Assembly: GCA_026391715.1 (NCBI GenBank)
Contig: JAPLDO010000233.1
Location: forward strand, 1 to 64,000
Length of the DNA: 64,000 bases
From: Bacteroidota bacterium
GTDB taxonomy: Bacteria; Bacteroidota; Bacteroidia; Bacteroidales; FEN-979
Direction of reading: 5' to 3'
The translations under genes and the position numbers were made by a program. Shown one piece after another: positions 39,900 to 49,489 of this stretch. The notes under the pieces are model-generated. The model saw only the letters and a list, made by a program, of their open reading frames with translations. It ran no database searches and was not told the DNA's origin. Numbering within the stretch: the stretch's first letter is position 1; each line of letters begins with the position of its first letter.

Positions 39900-41093
39900 G
39901 TGGATGAAATTCTATTTAAAATTAATGAATTGGCTGAAAACTACGTTGACTATACTTCCGGCAACCTTTCGGAACTTGTAAAAACCCGTTCATTGAGCGC
40001 GGGCGAAAAGGAAGTTGCCGAAGTTCTTGAGCGTCAGATGCGCGATGCAGGATTCGATGAAGTTCGTATTGATAAACTTGGTAATGTTATCGGACGCATC
40101 GGAAACGGAAAAAAAATTCTTGTTTTCGACGGACATATTGACACCGTTGATACCGGAAACCTTGCCAACTGGAGTTTTGATCCATTTTCGGGTGAAATCA
40201 GAGATGGCTTTGTGCATGGTCGCGGCACAGTTGACCAGAAGGGCGGACCTGCCGCATTCGTAACCGCCGGACGCATTCTGAAGGAGATGGCTTTCGATAG
40301 CGATCTCACCATCTATTTCACAGGTACTGTAATGGAAGAGGATTGCGACGGTCTTTGCTGGAAGTATATTGTGGAAGAGGAGAAAATCCGTCCCGACTGG
40401 GTTGTGATTACCGAACCAACGAACCTTAATATTTACCGCGGACAACGCGGCAGGATGGAAATCCAGGTTTCGTTCCGGGGAATTTCATCACACGGATCGG
40501 CGCCCGAACGAGGGAAGAATGCTATATATCTCGCCTCCCGCGCCTGCCTGGAAATCGAAAAACTTAATGAACGTTTGAAATCCGATGATTTTCTCGGGAA
40601 AGGCAGCGTTACTATCTCGGAGTTTGTTTCAGGCAGCCCATCGCTTTGCGCTGTTGCCGACTATGCCCGTATCCACCTCGATCGCAGGCTCACCTGGGGC
40701 GAAACAAAGGAATCGGCAGTTGCTGAAATCCGCGAAATCGTGAAGGAAATGGATGCTGAAGTAACTGTTTTTCAATATGAGGAAACTGCCTATACCGGAC
40801 TTCGTTACGGTATGGAAAAATACTATCCCACCTGGAAGATCGAAGAGGATCACCCCTTTGTGATCCGCGCTCAGGAAGCCTTTGCAGGCATCTTCGGGAA
40901 AGAGCCCATTACTGATAAATGGACATTCTCCACAAATGGCGTTACCATCAATGGCTACTACGGAATCCCTTGTATCGGCTTTGGTCCCGGCAACGAAGTG
41001 TTGGCGCATGCACCCGATGAGAAGGTTCCGGTAAGCGATCTCATTGCGGCTTCAGCTTTCTATGCGGCTCTGGCATTTTATATTTCGGAGTGA
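39900..41093 (+). CDS. ygeY: YgeY family M20-type hydrolase (selenium metabolism-associated)
   Basis: VFDGHIDTVDTGNLANWSFDPFSGEIRDGFVHGRGTVDQKGGPAAFV, EEDCDGLCWKYI, HGSAPERGKNAI; GTG start. Confidence 0.85.
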   Translation: MDEILFKINELAENYVDYTSGNLSELVKTRSLSAGEKEVAEVLERQMRDAGFDEVRIDKLGNVIGRIGNGKKILVFDGHIDTVDTGNLANWSFDPFSGEIRDGFVHGRGTVDQKGGPAAFVTAGRILKEMAFDSDLTIYFTGTVMEEDCDGLCWKYIVEEEKIRPDWVVITEPTNLNIYRGQRGRMEIQVSFRGISSHGSAPERGKNAIYLASRACLEIEKLNERLKSDDFLGKGSVTISEFVSGSPSLCAVADYARIHLDRRLTWGETKESAVAEIREIVKEMDAEVTVFQYEETAYTGLRYGMEKYYPTWKIEEDHPFVIRAQEAFAGIFGKEPITDKWTFSTNGVTINGYYGIPCIGFGPGNEVLAHAPDEKVPVSDLIAASAFYAALAFYISE

Positions 41094-41101
41094 TTGCTTA
41101 A

Positions 41102-41259
41102 TTGAGTCCACTCCGAAAAGTAGTGAAAAAAATAAAGTTTGGCTAAAGCCCGGAATGTCAGCAACTTGAATTGCCACGACCTTAAGGTCGTGGCAATTGA
41201 TAATCAGCTCCTTAGTTGGCTTTAGCCAAATTTTTCTTAGTTTTCAAAGTAGGCTCTTA
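41102..41259. repeat. MITE-like element copy 2
   Basis: ttgagtccactccgaaaagtagtg ... central perfect palindrome aattgccacgaccttaaggtcgtggcaatt (41169-41198) ... ggctttagccaaatttttc...aaagtaggctctt. Confidence 0.8.
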
Positions 41260-41304
41260 ATTGCTTTAAATTATGAAGATAAAATCAAGATAGAAATCAA
41301 GAAA

Positions 41305-42579
41305 ATGTCCGAAAAATTTCATTTCGAATGTATTGATTGCAAAGCTGAATATCCAGGCGATGAACTAATCTACCTTTGCCCTGCCTGTGAAAAGATAAAT
41401 CAACCTGGTCAGCCGCCGCGCGGAGTTTTGAAAACTATCTATGATTATTCCTCCATCCGTGGAACTTATTCCCGCAAACGCCTGTTTAAAACATTGCAGC
41501 AAGATCATTTCCTGCCATTGCTTCCGATAGTTAGCTTTGGCAACTGGTCAAAGTTGAGAATAGGAGGGACGCCGTTGTATGGGATTGAGAAGATTGAGAA
41601 GATTGAAGGGATTGAGAGGATTGAAAAGTTTGAATTATTTCTGAAGGATGATTCGCAGAATCCTACTTTTTCATTTAAAGACAGAGCATCGGCGCTTGTT
41701 TCGGCATGGGCAAAGGAACATGGAATTGAAATGCTGGTGGCGGCTTCAACCGGAAACGCCGGATCGTCTCTTGCCGGTATTTGTGCATCGCAGCGACAAA
41801 AGGCTGTGATAGTGGTTCCTGCAACCGCGCCACTTGCAAAACTTACCCAGGTTCTCATGTATGGCGCTACCCTTATACCCGTGAATGGAACTTATGATGA
41901 AGCCTTCGACCTTAGTGTGAAACTATCGGAAAAATATGGCTGGTACAACCGCAATACAGCCTATAATCCACTTACCATTGAAGGAAAGAAAACGGTATCT
42001 TTTGAAATTTTTAGCGACCTCGGACAAAGGACTCCCGACCGTATCTTTATCCCGGTTGGCGACGGAGTTATCTTTTCCGGCGTATGTAAAGGCTTCGAAG
42101 AACTGTTAATGCTTGGAATCATTGACCGGATGCCCATTCTCGTAGCCGTTCAGTCGGAAGGCAGCGCCAATCTTGTGCATAATCTGGAAACCGACCAATT
42201 CGTTTCTAAACCTTCTGTAACATTGGCAGATTCTATTTCTGTTGACATTCCGCGAAATTTTTTTATGACGAAACACTATTTTGAAAAGTATCGCAACGAA
42301 TGGATCACAGTTACAGATAGCGAGATTATATCCGCCTCCGTATCACTCGCAAGATCGTCCGGAATCTTTTCCGAACCTGCTGCGGTTGCCGCCTTCGCCG
42401 GAATGCTAAAGTACAAGGCGCAGGGATTGATTCCATCCGGCGATCTTAATGTGGTTTTGCTTACCGGCAGCGGTTTGAAAGACCCAGCCGCTGCCCGGTC
42501 TCTTCTTTCAATGCCCGAACCGGTGAAACCGGACATTTCAGCAATCGGGCATTTAATATCTGACCTGCTTCATTCCTGA
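41305..42579 (+). CDS. threonine synthase-like PLP-dependent enzyme
   Basis: FECIDCKAEY, NPTFSFKDRASALVSAWAKEHG (PLP Lys), STGNAGSSLAG. ATG at 41305 preferred; the ORF extension upstream overlaps the repeat. Confidence 0.88.
   Translation: MSEKFHFECIDCKAEYPGDELIYLCPACEKINQPGQPPRGVLKTIYDYSSIRGTYSRKRLFKTLQQDHFLPLLPIVSFGNWSKLRIGGTPLYGIEKIEKIEGIERIEKFELFLKDDSQNPTFSFKDRASALVSAWAKEHGIEMLVAASTGNAGSSLAGICASQRQKAVIVVPATAPLAKLTQVLMYGATLIPVNGTYDEAFDLSVKLSEKYGWYNRNTAYNPLTIEGKKTVSFEIFSDLGQRTPDRIFIPVGDGVIFSGVCKGFEELLMLGIIDRMPILVAVQSEGSANLVHNLETDQFVSKPSVTLADSISVDIPRNFFMTKHYFEKYRNEWITVTDSEIISASVSLARSSGIFSEPAAVAAFAGMLKYKAQGLIPSGDLNVVLLTGSGLKDPAAARSLLSMPEPVKPDISAIGHLISDLLHS
41578..41630 (+). repeat. in-frame tandem repeat inside the threonine synthase-like gene
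   Basis: tatgggattgagaagattgagaagattgaagggattgagaggattgaaaag encodes YGIEKIEKIEGIERIEK. Confidence 0.75.
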
Positions 42580-42699
42580 AAAATTAGATTAAGCATATAC
42601 CAGAAAGCGAAAAAAAATGTCACTTGCGGTGATTATCCTACCTAATTACCGCATATTTTGCGGCGATACATTTTTTGTTGCGGAGAATAATAGATAAAT

Positions 42700-42852
42700 T
42701 TGAGCCCACTCAGAAAAGTAGTTAGAAAAATAAGAATTTAGCTAAAGCCCGGAATGTCAACAACTTGAATTGCCACTACCTTAAGTGGCAATTGATAACC
42801 AGATAGTTACTGGACTTTAGTCCAAATTGTTTGCTTTTCGTTCTAAAGTCTG
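42700..42852. repeat. MITE-like element copy 3 (same orientation as copy 2; shortened palindrome)
   Basis: tttgagcccactcagaaaagtagttagaaaaataag...gctaaagcccggaatgtcaacaacttgaattgccactaccttaagtggcaattgataaccag. Confidence 0.8.
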
Positions 42853-42892
42853 GAGAAATATGCCGCCATTTCAGGGCTGGTGATAGTCATGA

Positions 42893-42960
42893 TTTGCAAC
42901 ATCCGTGGGCTTTACCCACGGTTATTGATATTACGCCGCTTTGCGGCTGATTGCTGGGAA
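42893..42960. repeat. REP-like double hairpin
   Basis: ccgtgggctttacccacgg followed by gccgctttgcggc; common-looking Bacteroidetes intergenic repeat. Confidence 0.55.
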
Positions 42961-43087
42961 ATACTTCACTGGTAAGAATGTGTTCAATCTATAAAATAAC
43001 GCCCACGGTTCGTAGTCGGTACATTGGCTGGTCGCACAAAAAGAAAATTAACAGAGGTCTAATCAACTACACAAACCAATTAATAGC

Positions 43088-45709
43088 ATGATTAAATTTT
43101 TCCTGAATAATCAACTGATTTGCTTTTCAGGGAATGAAGAGCTGACCCTGCTGAACTACATTCGCGGCTCAGCGGGCATAACCTCGGTTAAGGATGGCTG
43201 TTCCGGACAGGCAGCCTGTGGCGCATGTATGGTGGAAATTGACGGGAAGGCAAAGTTATCCTGCACCCAAAAACTGAAACTCATGGAGGGAAAGCGGGTT
43301 ATCACCATGGAAGGCATTCCCGATAAAATCCGCGAAATCATAGCGCAAGCTTATGTTAATAAAGGCGCCGTACAATGTGGCTTTTGTACGCCCGGACTAA
43401 TCATGCGCACAAAAGTTTTGTTCGGAGAAAATCCAAATCCCAACCGGGAAGAAATTAAAAAGGCGATCAACCTGAATCTTTGTCGCTGCACCGGATATAT
43501 AAAAATTGTTGACGCCATTGAAGAGGCTTTGAAGAAACTGCGGGTAAGGAGCGAAAAGGATGACGAAAGGGAATCGCCAGTTCATCCTCCGGTAAAAGCC
43601 GGAATCGGCGAACCGCTACGCAAATATGACGCATATAATACCGCCATCGGGAAAAAACTTTTCGTCAACGACATGCATTTCCCCGGAATGTTATATGGCG
43701 CATTACGTTTCAGCGACCATCCCAGAGCCGCAGTATTATCTGTTGATGTTTCGGAAGCCTTGAAAACAGAGGGTGTGGTAAGAGTTTTCACAGCCGCCGA
43801 CGTTCCAGGCGAAAGATATACCGGACTTATTTTCAGCGACTGGCCTCTGATGATTGCCAAAGGAGAGATCACAAGGTATATTGGCGATGTGATTGCAGGC
43901 GTGGTAGCCACAGATGAAGAGACCGCGAGGAGAGCGTCAAAGCTCATCCGTATAGATTATGAAGTATTTGAGCCGGTTTCTGATCCTGAAAAGGCTATTG
44001 AGCCAGATTCTCCCGAAGTTCACCCCGGAAAGCCGAACCTGCTGGAGAGGTGCATGGTCAGTCGCGGAGATCCAATAGAAACGGTTTTCGGCAATTCAAA
44101 ATATGTTGTTTCCGGAATCTATGAAACGCAGCGAATTGAACACGCTTTCCTCGAAACCGAGGCTGCCATTGCTCTCCCCGATGGCGACGGGATTCGCCTC
44201 TATTCCCAGGGTCAGGGAATTTATGTTGACCAACGACAGGTTGCTTCACTTCTCGCGCTTGATGAAGATAAGGTTCGCGTAACTCTCGCGCCCTGCGGCG
44301 GCGGCTTCGGCGGTCGCGAAGATATGACCGTTCAGGGTCATGCCGCGTTGTTTGCCTGGCATTTGAAATGCCCTGTGCTGGTGCATCTTTCGCGTGAGGA
44401 ATCAATAATCATGCACCCAAAGCGACATCCGGTAAAGATGGACGTCACGCTCTCCTGCGATGAACAAGGAATGTTTACAGGGTTGAAAATGTTGGCGGTT
44501 GGCGATTCTGGGGCTTACGCTTCGGTAGGAACCAAGGTGATGGAGCGAGTTGCAGGTCATGCCAGCGGAGGCTATCATGTTCCATCGGTTGATATAGAAT
44601 CTCTGACCGTTTATACCAACAATATTCCTTCAGGCGCTATGCGCGGATTTGGAGCCAACCAGGCGGCTTTCGCACTGGAAAGTTGTGTTGACGAGTTGTG
44701 CGAAAAAGGCGGATTCGACAGGTGGCAGTTCCGGTTTAAAAATGCGCTTGACCATGGAAAGATGACTGCCACAGGGCAGATTCTTGGAGAAGGAGTCGGG
44801 ATCAAAGCCTGTCTGACGGCATTGAAAGATCATTTTTATTCTGCAAAATATGCGGGCATTGCCTGTGGAATAAAAAATTCCGGAGTTGGAAATGGCATGA
44901 CCGATTTCAGCGATGTAAAAATCAGCATTCTTAATAACGGCAGGGTTTTGATTGAACATGGCTGGACAGAAATGGGTCAAGGAGTGCAGAATATGGCAAT
45001 CCAGACCCTTCACGAGGAAACCGGTATCGCCGCTTCCATGATTGATGTGGTTGTGGACACTAATGCAGGGCTACCTACCGGAATGACAACTTCATCGCGG
45101 GCTACAGCTTTGCTGGGAAATGCTATAATTGACGCTTCAGTCGCGATCCGCAACGACATCAGTCAGTGTATTCAGGGCTTTGGCGATATTGAAGAAAATC
45201 AGCTTAGCCTTGCCCTTCTTCAGTTGGCAGGAAAAACCTATTCAGGAAAATATTATTGCGACTGGACTACCAAACCTGGCGCCGACGTCGAAAAAATTGT
45301 CACACATTATTCTTATGGTTATGCCGCTCAACTTGTCATTCTGAACGACGAGGGTGAAATAGAAAAAGTTTACGCGGCGCACGATGCCGGAAAGATCATG
45401 AACCCCATGCTTTTCGAGGGACAGATTCAGGGAGCTGTTCACATGGGACTTGGTTATGCGCTGACAGAAGATTTACCGATGGAAAAAAGCAGGCTTACGA
45501 GCGCGAATCTTCGTGATTGCGGAGTATTAACCGCTTCGCAAACCCCTGAAATTATCGTTATCGGCATTGAAGAGGCAGACCCGGTTGGACCTTATGGCGC
45601 TAAAGGAATTGGCGAAATCGGACTGGTTCCAACGGCGGCGGCGACGGCAAATGCACTGTATCAGTTCGACAAAATCAGAAGGAAAAAGTTACCGATGAAA
45701 AGAACCTGA
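43088..45709 (+). CDS. fused [2Fe-2S]/molybdopterin hydroxylase, selenium-dependent xanthine dehydrogenase-like
   Basis: GCSGQAACGACMVEIDGKAKLSCTQ, QCGFCTPGLIMRTK, NLCRCTGYIKIVDAI, AMRGFGANQAAFALES, GPYGAKGIGEIGLVPTAAATANAL, in one 873-aa chain. Confidence 0.88.
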   Translation: MIKFFLNNQLICFSGNEELTLLNYIRGSAGITSVKDGCSGQAACGACMVEIDGKAKLSCTQKLKLMEGKRVITMEGIPDKIREIIAQAYVNKGAVQCGFCTPGLIMRTKVLFGENPNPNREEIKKAINLNLCRCTGYIKIVDAIEEALKKLRVRSEKDDERESPVHPPVKAGIGEPLRKYDAYNTAIGKKLFVNDMHFPGMLYGALRFSDHPRAAVLSVDVSEALKTEGVVRVFTAADVPGERYTGLIFSDWPLMIAKGEITRYIGDVIAGVVATDEETARRASKLIRIDYEVFEPVSDPEKAIEPDSPEVHPGKPNLLERCMVSRGDPIETVFGNSKYVVSGIYETQRIEHAFLETEAAIALPDGDGIRLYSQGQGIYVDQRQVASLLALDEDKVRVTLAPCGGGFGGREDMTVQGHAALFAWHLKCPVLVHLSREESIIMHPKRHPVKMDVTLSCDEQGMFTGLKMLAVGDSGAYASVGTKVMERVAGHASGGYHVPSVDIESLTVYTNNIPSGAMRGFGANQAAFALESCVDELCEKGGFDRWQFRFKNALDHGKMTATGQILGEGVGIKACLTALKDHFYSAKYAGIACGIKNSGVGNGMTDFSDVKISILNNGRVLIEHGWTEMGQGVQNMAIQTLHEETGIAASMIDVVVDTNAGLPTGMTTSSRATALLGNAIIDASVAIRNDISQCIQGFGDIEENQLSLALLQLAGKTYSGKYYCDWTTKPGADVEKIVTHYSYGYAAQLVILNDEGEIEKVYAAHDAGKIMNPMLFEGQIQGAVHMGLGYALTEDLPMEKSRLTSANLRDCGVLTASQTPEIIVIGIEEADPVGPYGAKGIGEIGLVPTAAATANALYQFDKIRRKKLPMKRT

Positions 45710-45812
45710 CGCCAATATCTACCGTGAGATCCCTGACGAACCGGGACATTTGCTAACATCCATAAAGTTAGACATTGAGGAGATCGACGGGAACCAACGT
45801 GAGAACAACATC

Positions 45813-47108
45813 CTAACTGAAAAGTTGGATCCGGTCATCAGCCTGGTTGATTTCTATTGTTGGGAGTTCAATCCAGAAGGCGCTACCTTCGCCGACAATG
45901 CTTTCAACGCCAACCAATCCTTTTGTGGCTTCCATTATTCGCTTAACTATAGTTAGTCCAAGCCCGGCGCCTTCAGTTTCTGTTTTTTCAACCCCAATGC
46001 GTTCGAAGGGTGAAAAAAGTTTTGGAATGTCATCCGATGGAATACCCATACCGGTATCTGTAATAGAAATCCGAACAAAAACAATTCCTTTATCGTCCAT
46101 AGGCTGCGTTTCAATTTTGACTAAAATAGCGCCGCCTTGCCTGTTATACTTCACGGCATTGGTGAGCAGGTTGAACAACACTTGTTTTAAACGTTTCCTG
46201 TCGGACATTACAAAAATTGGGTTTACAGACCCATTTACAAGCTCAGGTTTAATTTGCCTGGCATTGGCGAGTGGCTGAATCGCGTCCATCATTTCAGAAA
46301 CGACACTGTTTACCTCCACAGGTTCGGATAAAAGTGGGAGTTTGCCGGATTCGATTCCTGAAATGTCTAATACAACATCTATTAATTCGAGCAGATATTT
46401 CCCGCTGGTTAAAATGTGACCGACACTTTTCTTATGTCTGGGGTTGAGTTCTCCCATATCCATCAACTGTGCAAAGCCAAGTATTGCATTCATCGGGGTC
46501 CTTAATTCATGGCTTACGCGGGAGAGGAATTCGCTTTTGGCACGATTTGCCTTCATTGCCTGGTCTCTTGATCGAATGATCTCTTCTTCAGCCCTTTTAA
46601 TATCCAGGATATTTTTTTGAAGATTTTTATTGACTTCCCTGAGCTCCTGGGTTCGCTCTTCAACTTTTAACTCAAGTGTGGCATTTAGTTCCTGAAGTTC
46701 TTGGCTTTGCCGGTGCAATTTAAGATGCGTGTAAACACGGGCTTTTACCTCTTCTGCCTGAAAAGGTTTATTGATAAAATCAACTCCGCCTGTAGTCAAA
46801 GCTTTTACGATATTAGCCGTGTCGCCCAGCGCGCTGATAAAAATAACCGGTACATCAGCCAGACCGGGGTTTGCTTTTAACCGGCGGCAAACTTCAAATC
46901 CATCCATTCCCGGCATCCTGATATCGAGCAGGATCAAGTCAGGCTTCTCTTTTTCCGCAGCATTCAATGCCAGCATTCCGCCGGGAACGGGTCTTGTTTT
47001 ATACCCTTCGGGTTCTAGTATGTCGTCAAGCAACTTGAGATTGTCGCCAATATCATCAACTATCAGGATATTGGGAATGTATCGGCCGTCAAGGGCGTCG
47101 TCTTTCAT
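45813..47108 (-). CDS. receiver domain-histidine kinase (REC-HK)
   Basis: NILIVDDIGDNLKLLDDIL...LILLDIRMPGMDGFEV; VSHELRTPMNAILGFAQLMD; TGMGIPSDDIPKLFSPFERIG. Confidence 0.93.
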   Translation of the reverse strand: MKDDALDGRYIPNILIVDDIGDNLKLLDDILEPEGYKTRPVPGGMLALNAAEKEKPDLILLDIRMPGMDGFEVCRRLKANPGLADVPVIFISALGDTANIVKALTTGGVDFINKPFQAEEVKARVYTHLKLHRQSQELQELNATLELKVEERTQELREVNKNLQKNILDIKRAEEEIIRSRDQAMKANRAKSEFLSRVSHELRTPMNAILGFAQLMDMGELNPRHKKSVGHILTSGKYLLELIDVVLDISGIESGKLPLLSEPVEVNSVVSEMMDAIQPLANARQIKPELVNGSVNPIFVMSDRKRLKQVLFNLLTNAVKYNRQGGAILVKIETQPMDDKGIVFVRISITDTGMGIPSDDIPKLFSPFERIGVEKTETEGAGLGLTIVKRIMEATKGLVGVESIVGEGSAFWIELPTIEINQADDRIQLFS

Positions 47109-49489
47109 TTTTTTCTGATTGTCAATATCTGTAACAGGTAATTATAATTAAAATCGGTTGCCTCGGTCATTAGGTGACTACAGAGATGCGGATAATCATT
47201 TTCAATGCTCTTAATATGCGCTGTAAGCAGGTGAAAATCGGCTGATTCAACTGCACGCATCATTTGTAATACCAGCTCTTCCGGCAGTTTTGCAATATCA
47301 TCCTCAACGATTCCATTGTTATTCAAATATTTGGAAAGAGTGTCGGATGTTGTTTCTTCTTTGTAAACATACTCGATGCCAAGCGCCTTGCCGATTATGT
47401 CAAACAAGTCACTTTCGTGAAAGGGCTTGCGGATATAGCCTTCGATATCAAGTGTGGATGTTTTTTGTTTCTCGTCTTCATGCGAGCTGGCGGTTACCGC
47501 AATAATCGGCGTTTGCTTCCCTTTTTCAGTTGATTTGATGTGTCGGGTTGCCTCATAGCCATCCATCACGGGCATTCGCATATCCATCAGAATCAGGTGC
47601 GGGTTCCACTCTTCAAACTTCGTAATGGCATCTGCTCCGTTTACCGCTTCATTGGTTTCGAAACCAGCCAGTCTGAGAAAACTCCCCATTACCTGCCTGT
47701 TCTCTTCTTTATCATCTACAATCAGTAAGCGATAAACATCGTTTGGGTTATCAATGCCCGTCACACGTTTTGAAATGTAAGCTTCACGAACTTCGGGTTT
47801 CCCCTCCCTGATTTCCACATTGATGGTAAAAACCGAACCTTTACCTTTTTCGCTGGCAACGGTAATATCTCCCCCCATTAACAGGGCCAGTTCACGGCTC
47901 AGGGCAAGCCCCAGACCTGTGCCGCTGTTTTTCTTGATTCCGGCAGTTGTCTGTTCGAACTGTCTAAAGAGTTTTCCCAGTTCGTCCTCCGACATTCCCG
48001 GACCTGAATCCTGAATTTCGACAATCAGGCGGCTTTTGCTGTCATTACCTTTATAAACGCGGGTATTTACGGTAACTCCGCCTTTGTCGGTGAATTTTAT
48101 TGCATTTCCGATAAGATTGATAAGGATTTGTCGTAATTTATGGTCATCTGTAATGATATGATGCGGAAGATCGCCGGAGGCTTCAATAACCAACTGAAGT
48201 TGTTTGGATTGGGCTTGTTCTTTGAACATCATCTGTACGTCGTTCAAAACAGCATGCAGATCAAAATTTGTAGGGTTTAACACTGCGCGGCCAGCTTCCA
48301 TTTTAGACAATTCAAGAATGTCGTTTATGAGTTTTAGCAAATGTTCGCCGGCTCGATTGATGGAGGCAACAAACTCCTTTTGTGAATTGGTTAATGATTT
48401 TTCCCGGTTCATCAGTTGCGAAAACCCAATGATCGCGTTCAGTGGCGTTCTGATTTCATGCGACATATTCGTCAGGAATGTACTCTTAGCCTTATTGGCA
48501 ACTTCGGCGTCTTCCTTTGCCTTAAGGAGCGCTATTTCAGCCTTCTTGCGCTCAGTGATATCGCGGGTGACGCCAATCATAGATACTGAACTTCCGTCAT
48601 TCTCCAGTACCGGATAACAAAAAGATTCGGTCAACAATGTAGACCCGTCTTTACGATAATACTCAAGTTCTCCATGAAAGTCTGGCAGAGGCAGTCCAGT
48701 CACAAAAGCAGCATGTAGTTGCTGAACGTAACCTATGCTAATGACTTGAGAATCTGGTGTGAGTATCTTGTCAAGCGGCTGGTTCATCGCCTCCTCCACA
48801 GTGAGGCCGCGCAACAGCTCCACGGCTGGACTGACATAAGTAATGGTGCCGTCAAGATTCATGGTATAGACGACATCCCTGGTATTTTGTGCCAATAACC
48901 GGTAACGTTCTTCGCTGATCCGCAACTCATCTTCCACCCGTTTGCGCTCGGTGATGTCGGTGATGAAGCCATGCCACATCACCGATCCATCCGCCTCCTT
49001 CTGAGGTATAGCATTGCCGTAGAGTGAGTGGATGGTGTCATCATCAAATTTCACCCGGTATTCATGTTGCCAGGGAGTGAGGTTTTGCGCCGATTCCTTG
49101 ATTGAAGCGACAACGCCGGCAAGGTCGTCAGGATGACCATTTGCAAATACCTTTGAAGCATCTTCTCGCACTTCATCGGGGCTTACCCGGTATATCTCCC
49201 TGATAGCCTCGCTGGCGTAAGGGAAACAGGAGGTTCCGTCGGGGCGCAGAAGATATTGGTAAACAAGTCCGGGAACCCGGCTGGCGATTTTCTTCAGATT
49301 ATCCTGTTGAAATGCCAGTTCTTTGTTGGCAATGAGCAGCTCTTCGGCTCGTTTTGTTTTTTCTTCGTTTTGAAATGCCAGTTCTTCTATAAGTTCAAGT
49401 ATTTTGGCTTCTGACTTCATTTTGAGCAACTCTTCAGCCTTTTGACGAATAATTTCGGCTGTTGATTTGTTTTCGGCATTTTTTTTCAT
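47105..49489 (-). CDS. multi-PAS hybrid histidine kinase with receiver
   Basis: Two PAS/PAC regions, MSHEIRTPLNAIIGFSQLMN, GTGLGLALSRELALLMGG, receiver LLIVDDKEENRQVM...LILMDMRMPVMDGYEA. Confidence 0.93.
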   Translation of the reverse strand: MKKNAENKSTAEIIRQKAEELLKMKSEAKILELIEELAFQNEEKTKRAEELLIANKELAFQQDNLKKIASRVPGLVYQYLLRPDGTSCFPYASEAIREIYRVSPDEVREDASKVFANGHPDDLAGVVASIKESAQNLTPWQHEYRVKFDDDTIHSLYGNAIPQKEADGSVMWHGFITDITERKRVEDELRISEERYRLLAQNTRDVVYTMNLDGTITYVSPAVELLRGLTVEEAMNQPLDKILTPDSQVISIGYVQQLHAAFVTGLPLPDFHGELEYYRKDGSTLLTESFCYPVLENDGSSVSMIGVTRDITERKKAEIALLKAKEDAEVANKAKSTFLTNMSHEIRTPLNAIIGFSQLMNREKSLTNSQKEFVASINRAGEHLLKLINDILELSKMEAGRAVLNPTNFDLHAVLNDVQMMFKEQAQSKQLQLVIEASGDLPHHIITDDHKLRQILINLIGNAIKFTDKGGVTVNTRVYKGNDSKSRLIVEIQDSGPGMSEDELGKLFRQFEQTTAGIKKNSGTGLGLALSRELALLMGGDITVASEKGKGSVFTINVEIREGKPEVREAYISKRVTGIDNPNDVYRLLIVDDKEENRQVMGSFLRLAGFETNEAVNGADAITKFEEWNPHLILMDMRMPVMDGYEATRHIKSTEKGKQTPIIAVTASSHEDEKQKTSTLDIEGYIRKPFHESDLFDIIGKALGIEYVYKEETTSDTLSKYLNNNGIVEDDIAKLPEELVLQMMRAVESADFHLLTAHIKSIENDYPHLCSHLMTEATDFNYNYLLQILTIRKK

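Noticed and set aside
39990-40445. Minus-strand ORFs within the YgeY gene
   Set aside because: Shadow ORFs of a strong conserved coding region.
41197-41304. N-terminal extension of the threonine synthase-like ORF
   Set aside because: It overlaps the MITE-like repeat and lacks similarity; the ATG at 41305 (MSEKFHFECIDC) is the better start.
44058-45013. Minus-strand ORFs 44058..44405 and 44630..45013
   Set aside because: Antisense to the molybdenum hydroxylase; no independent coding support.
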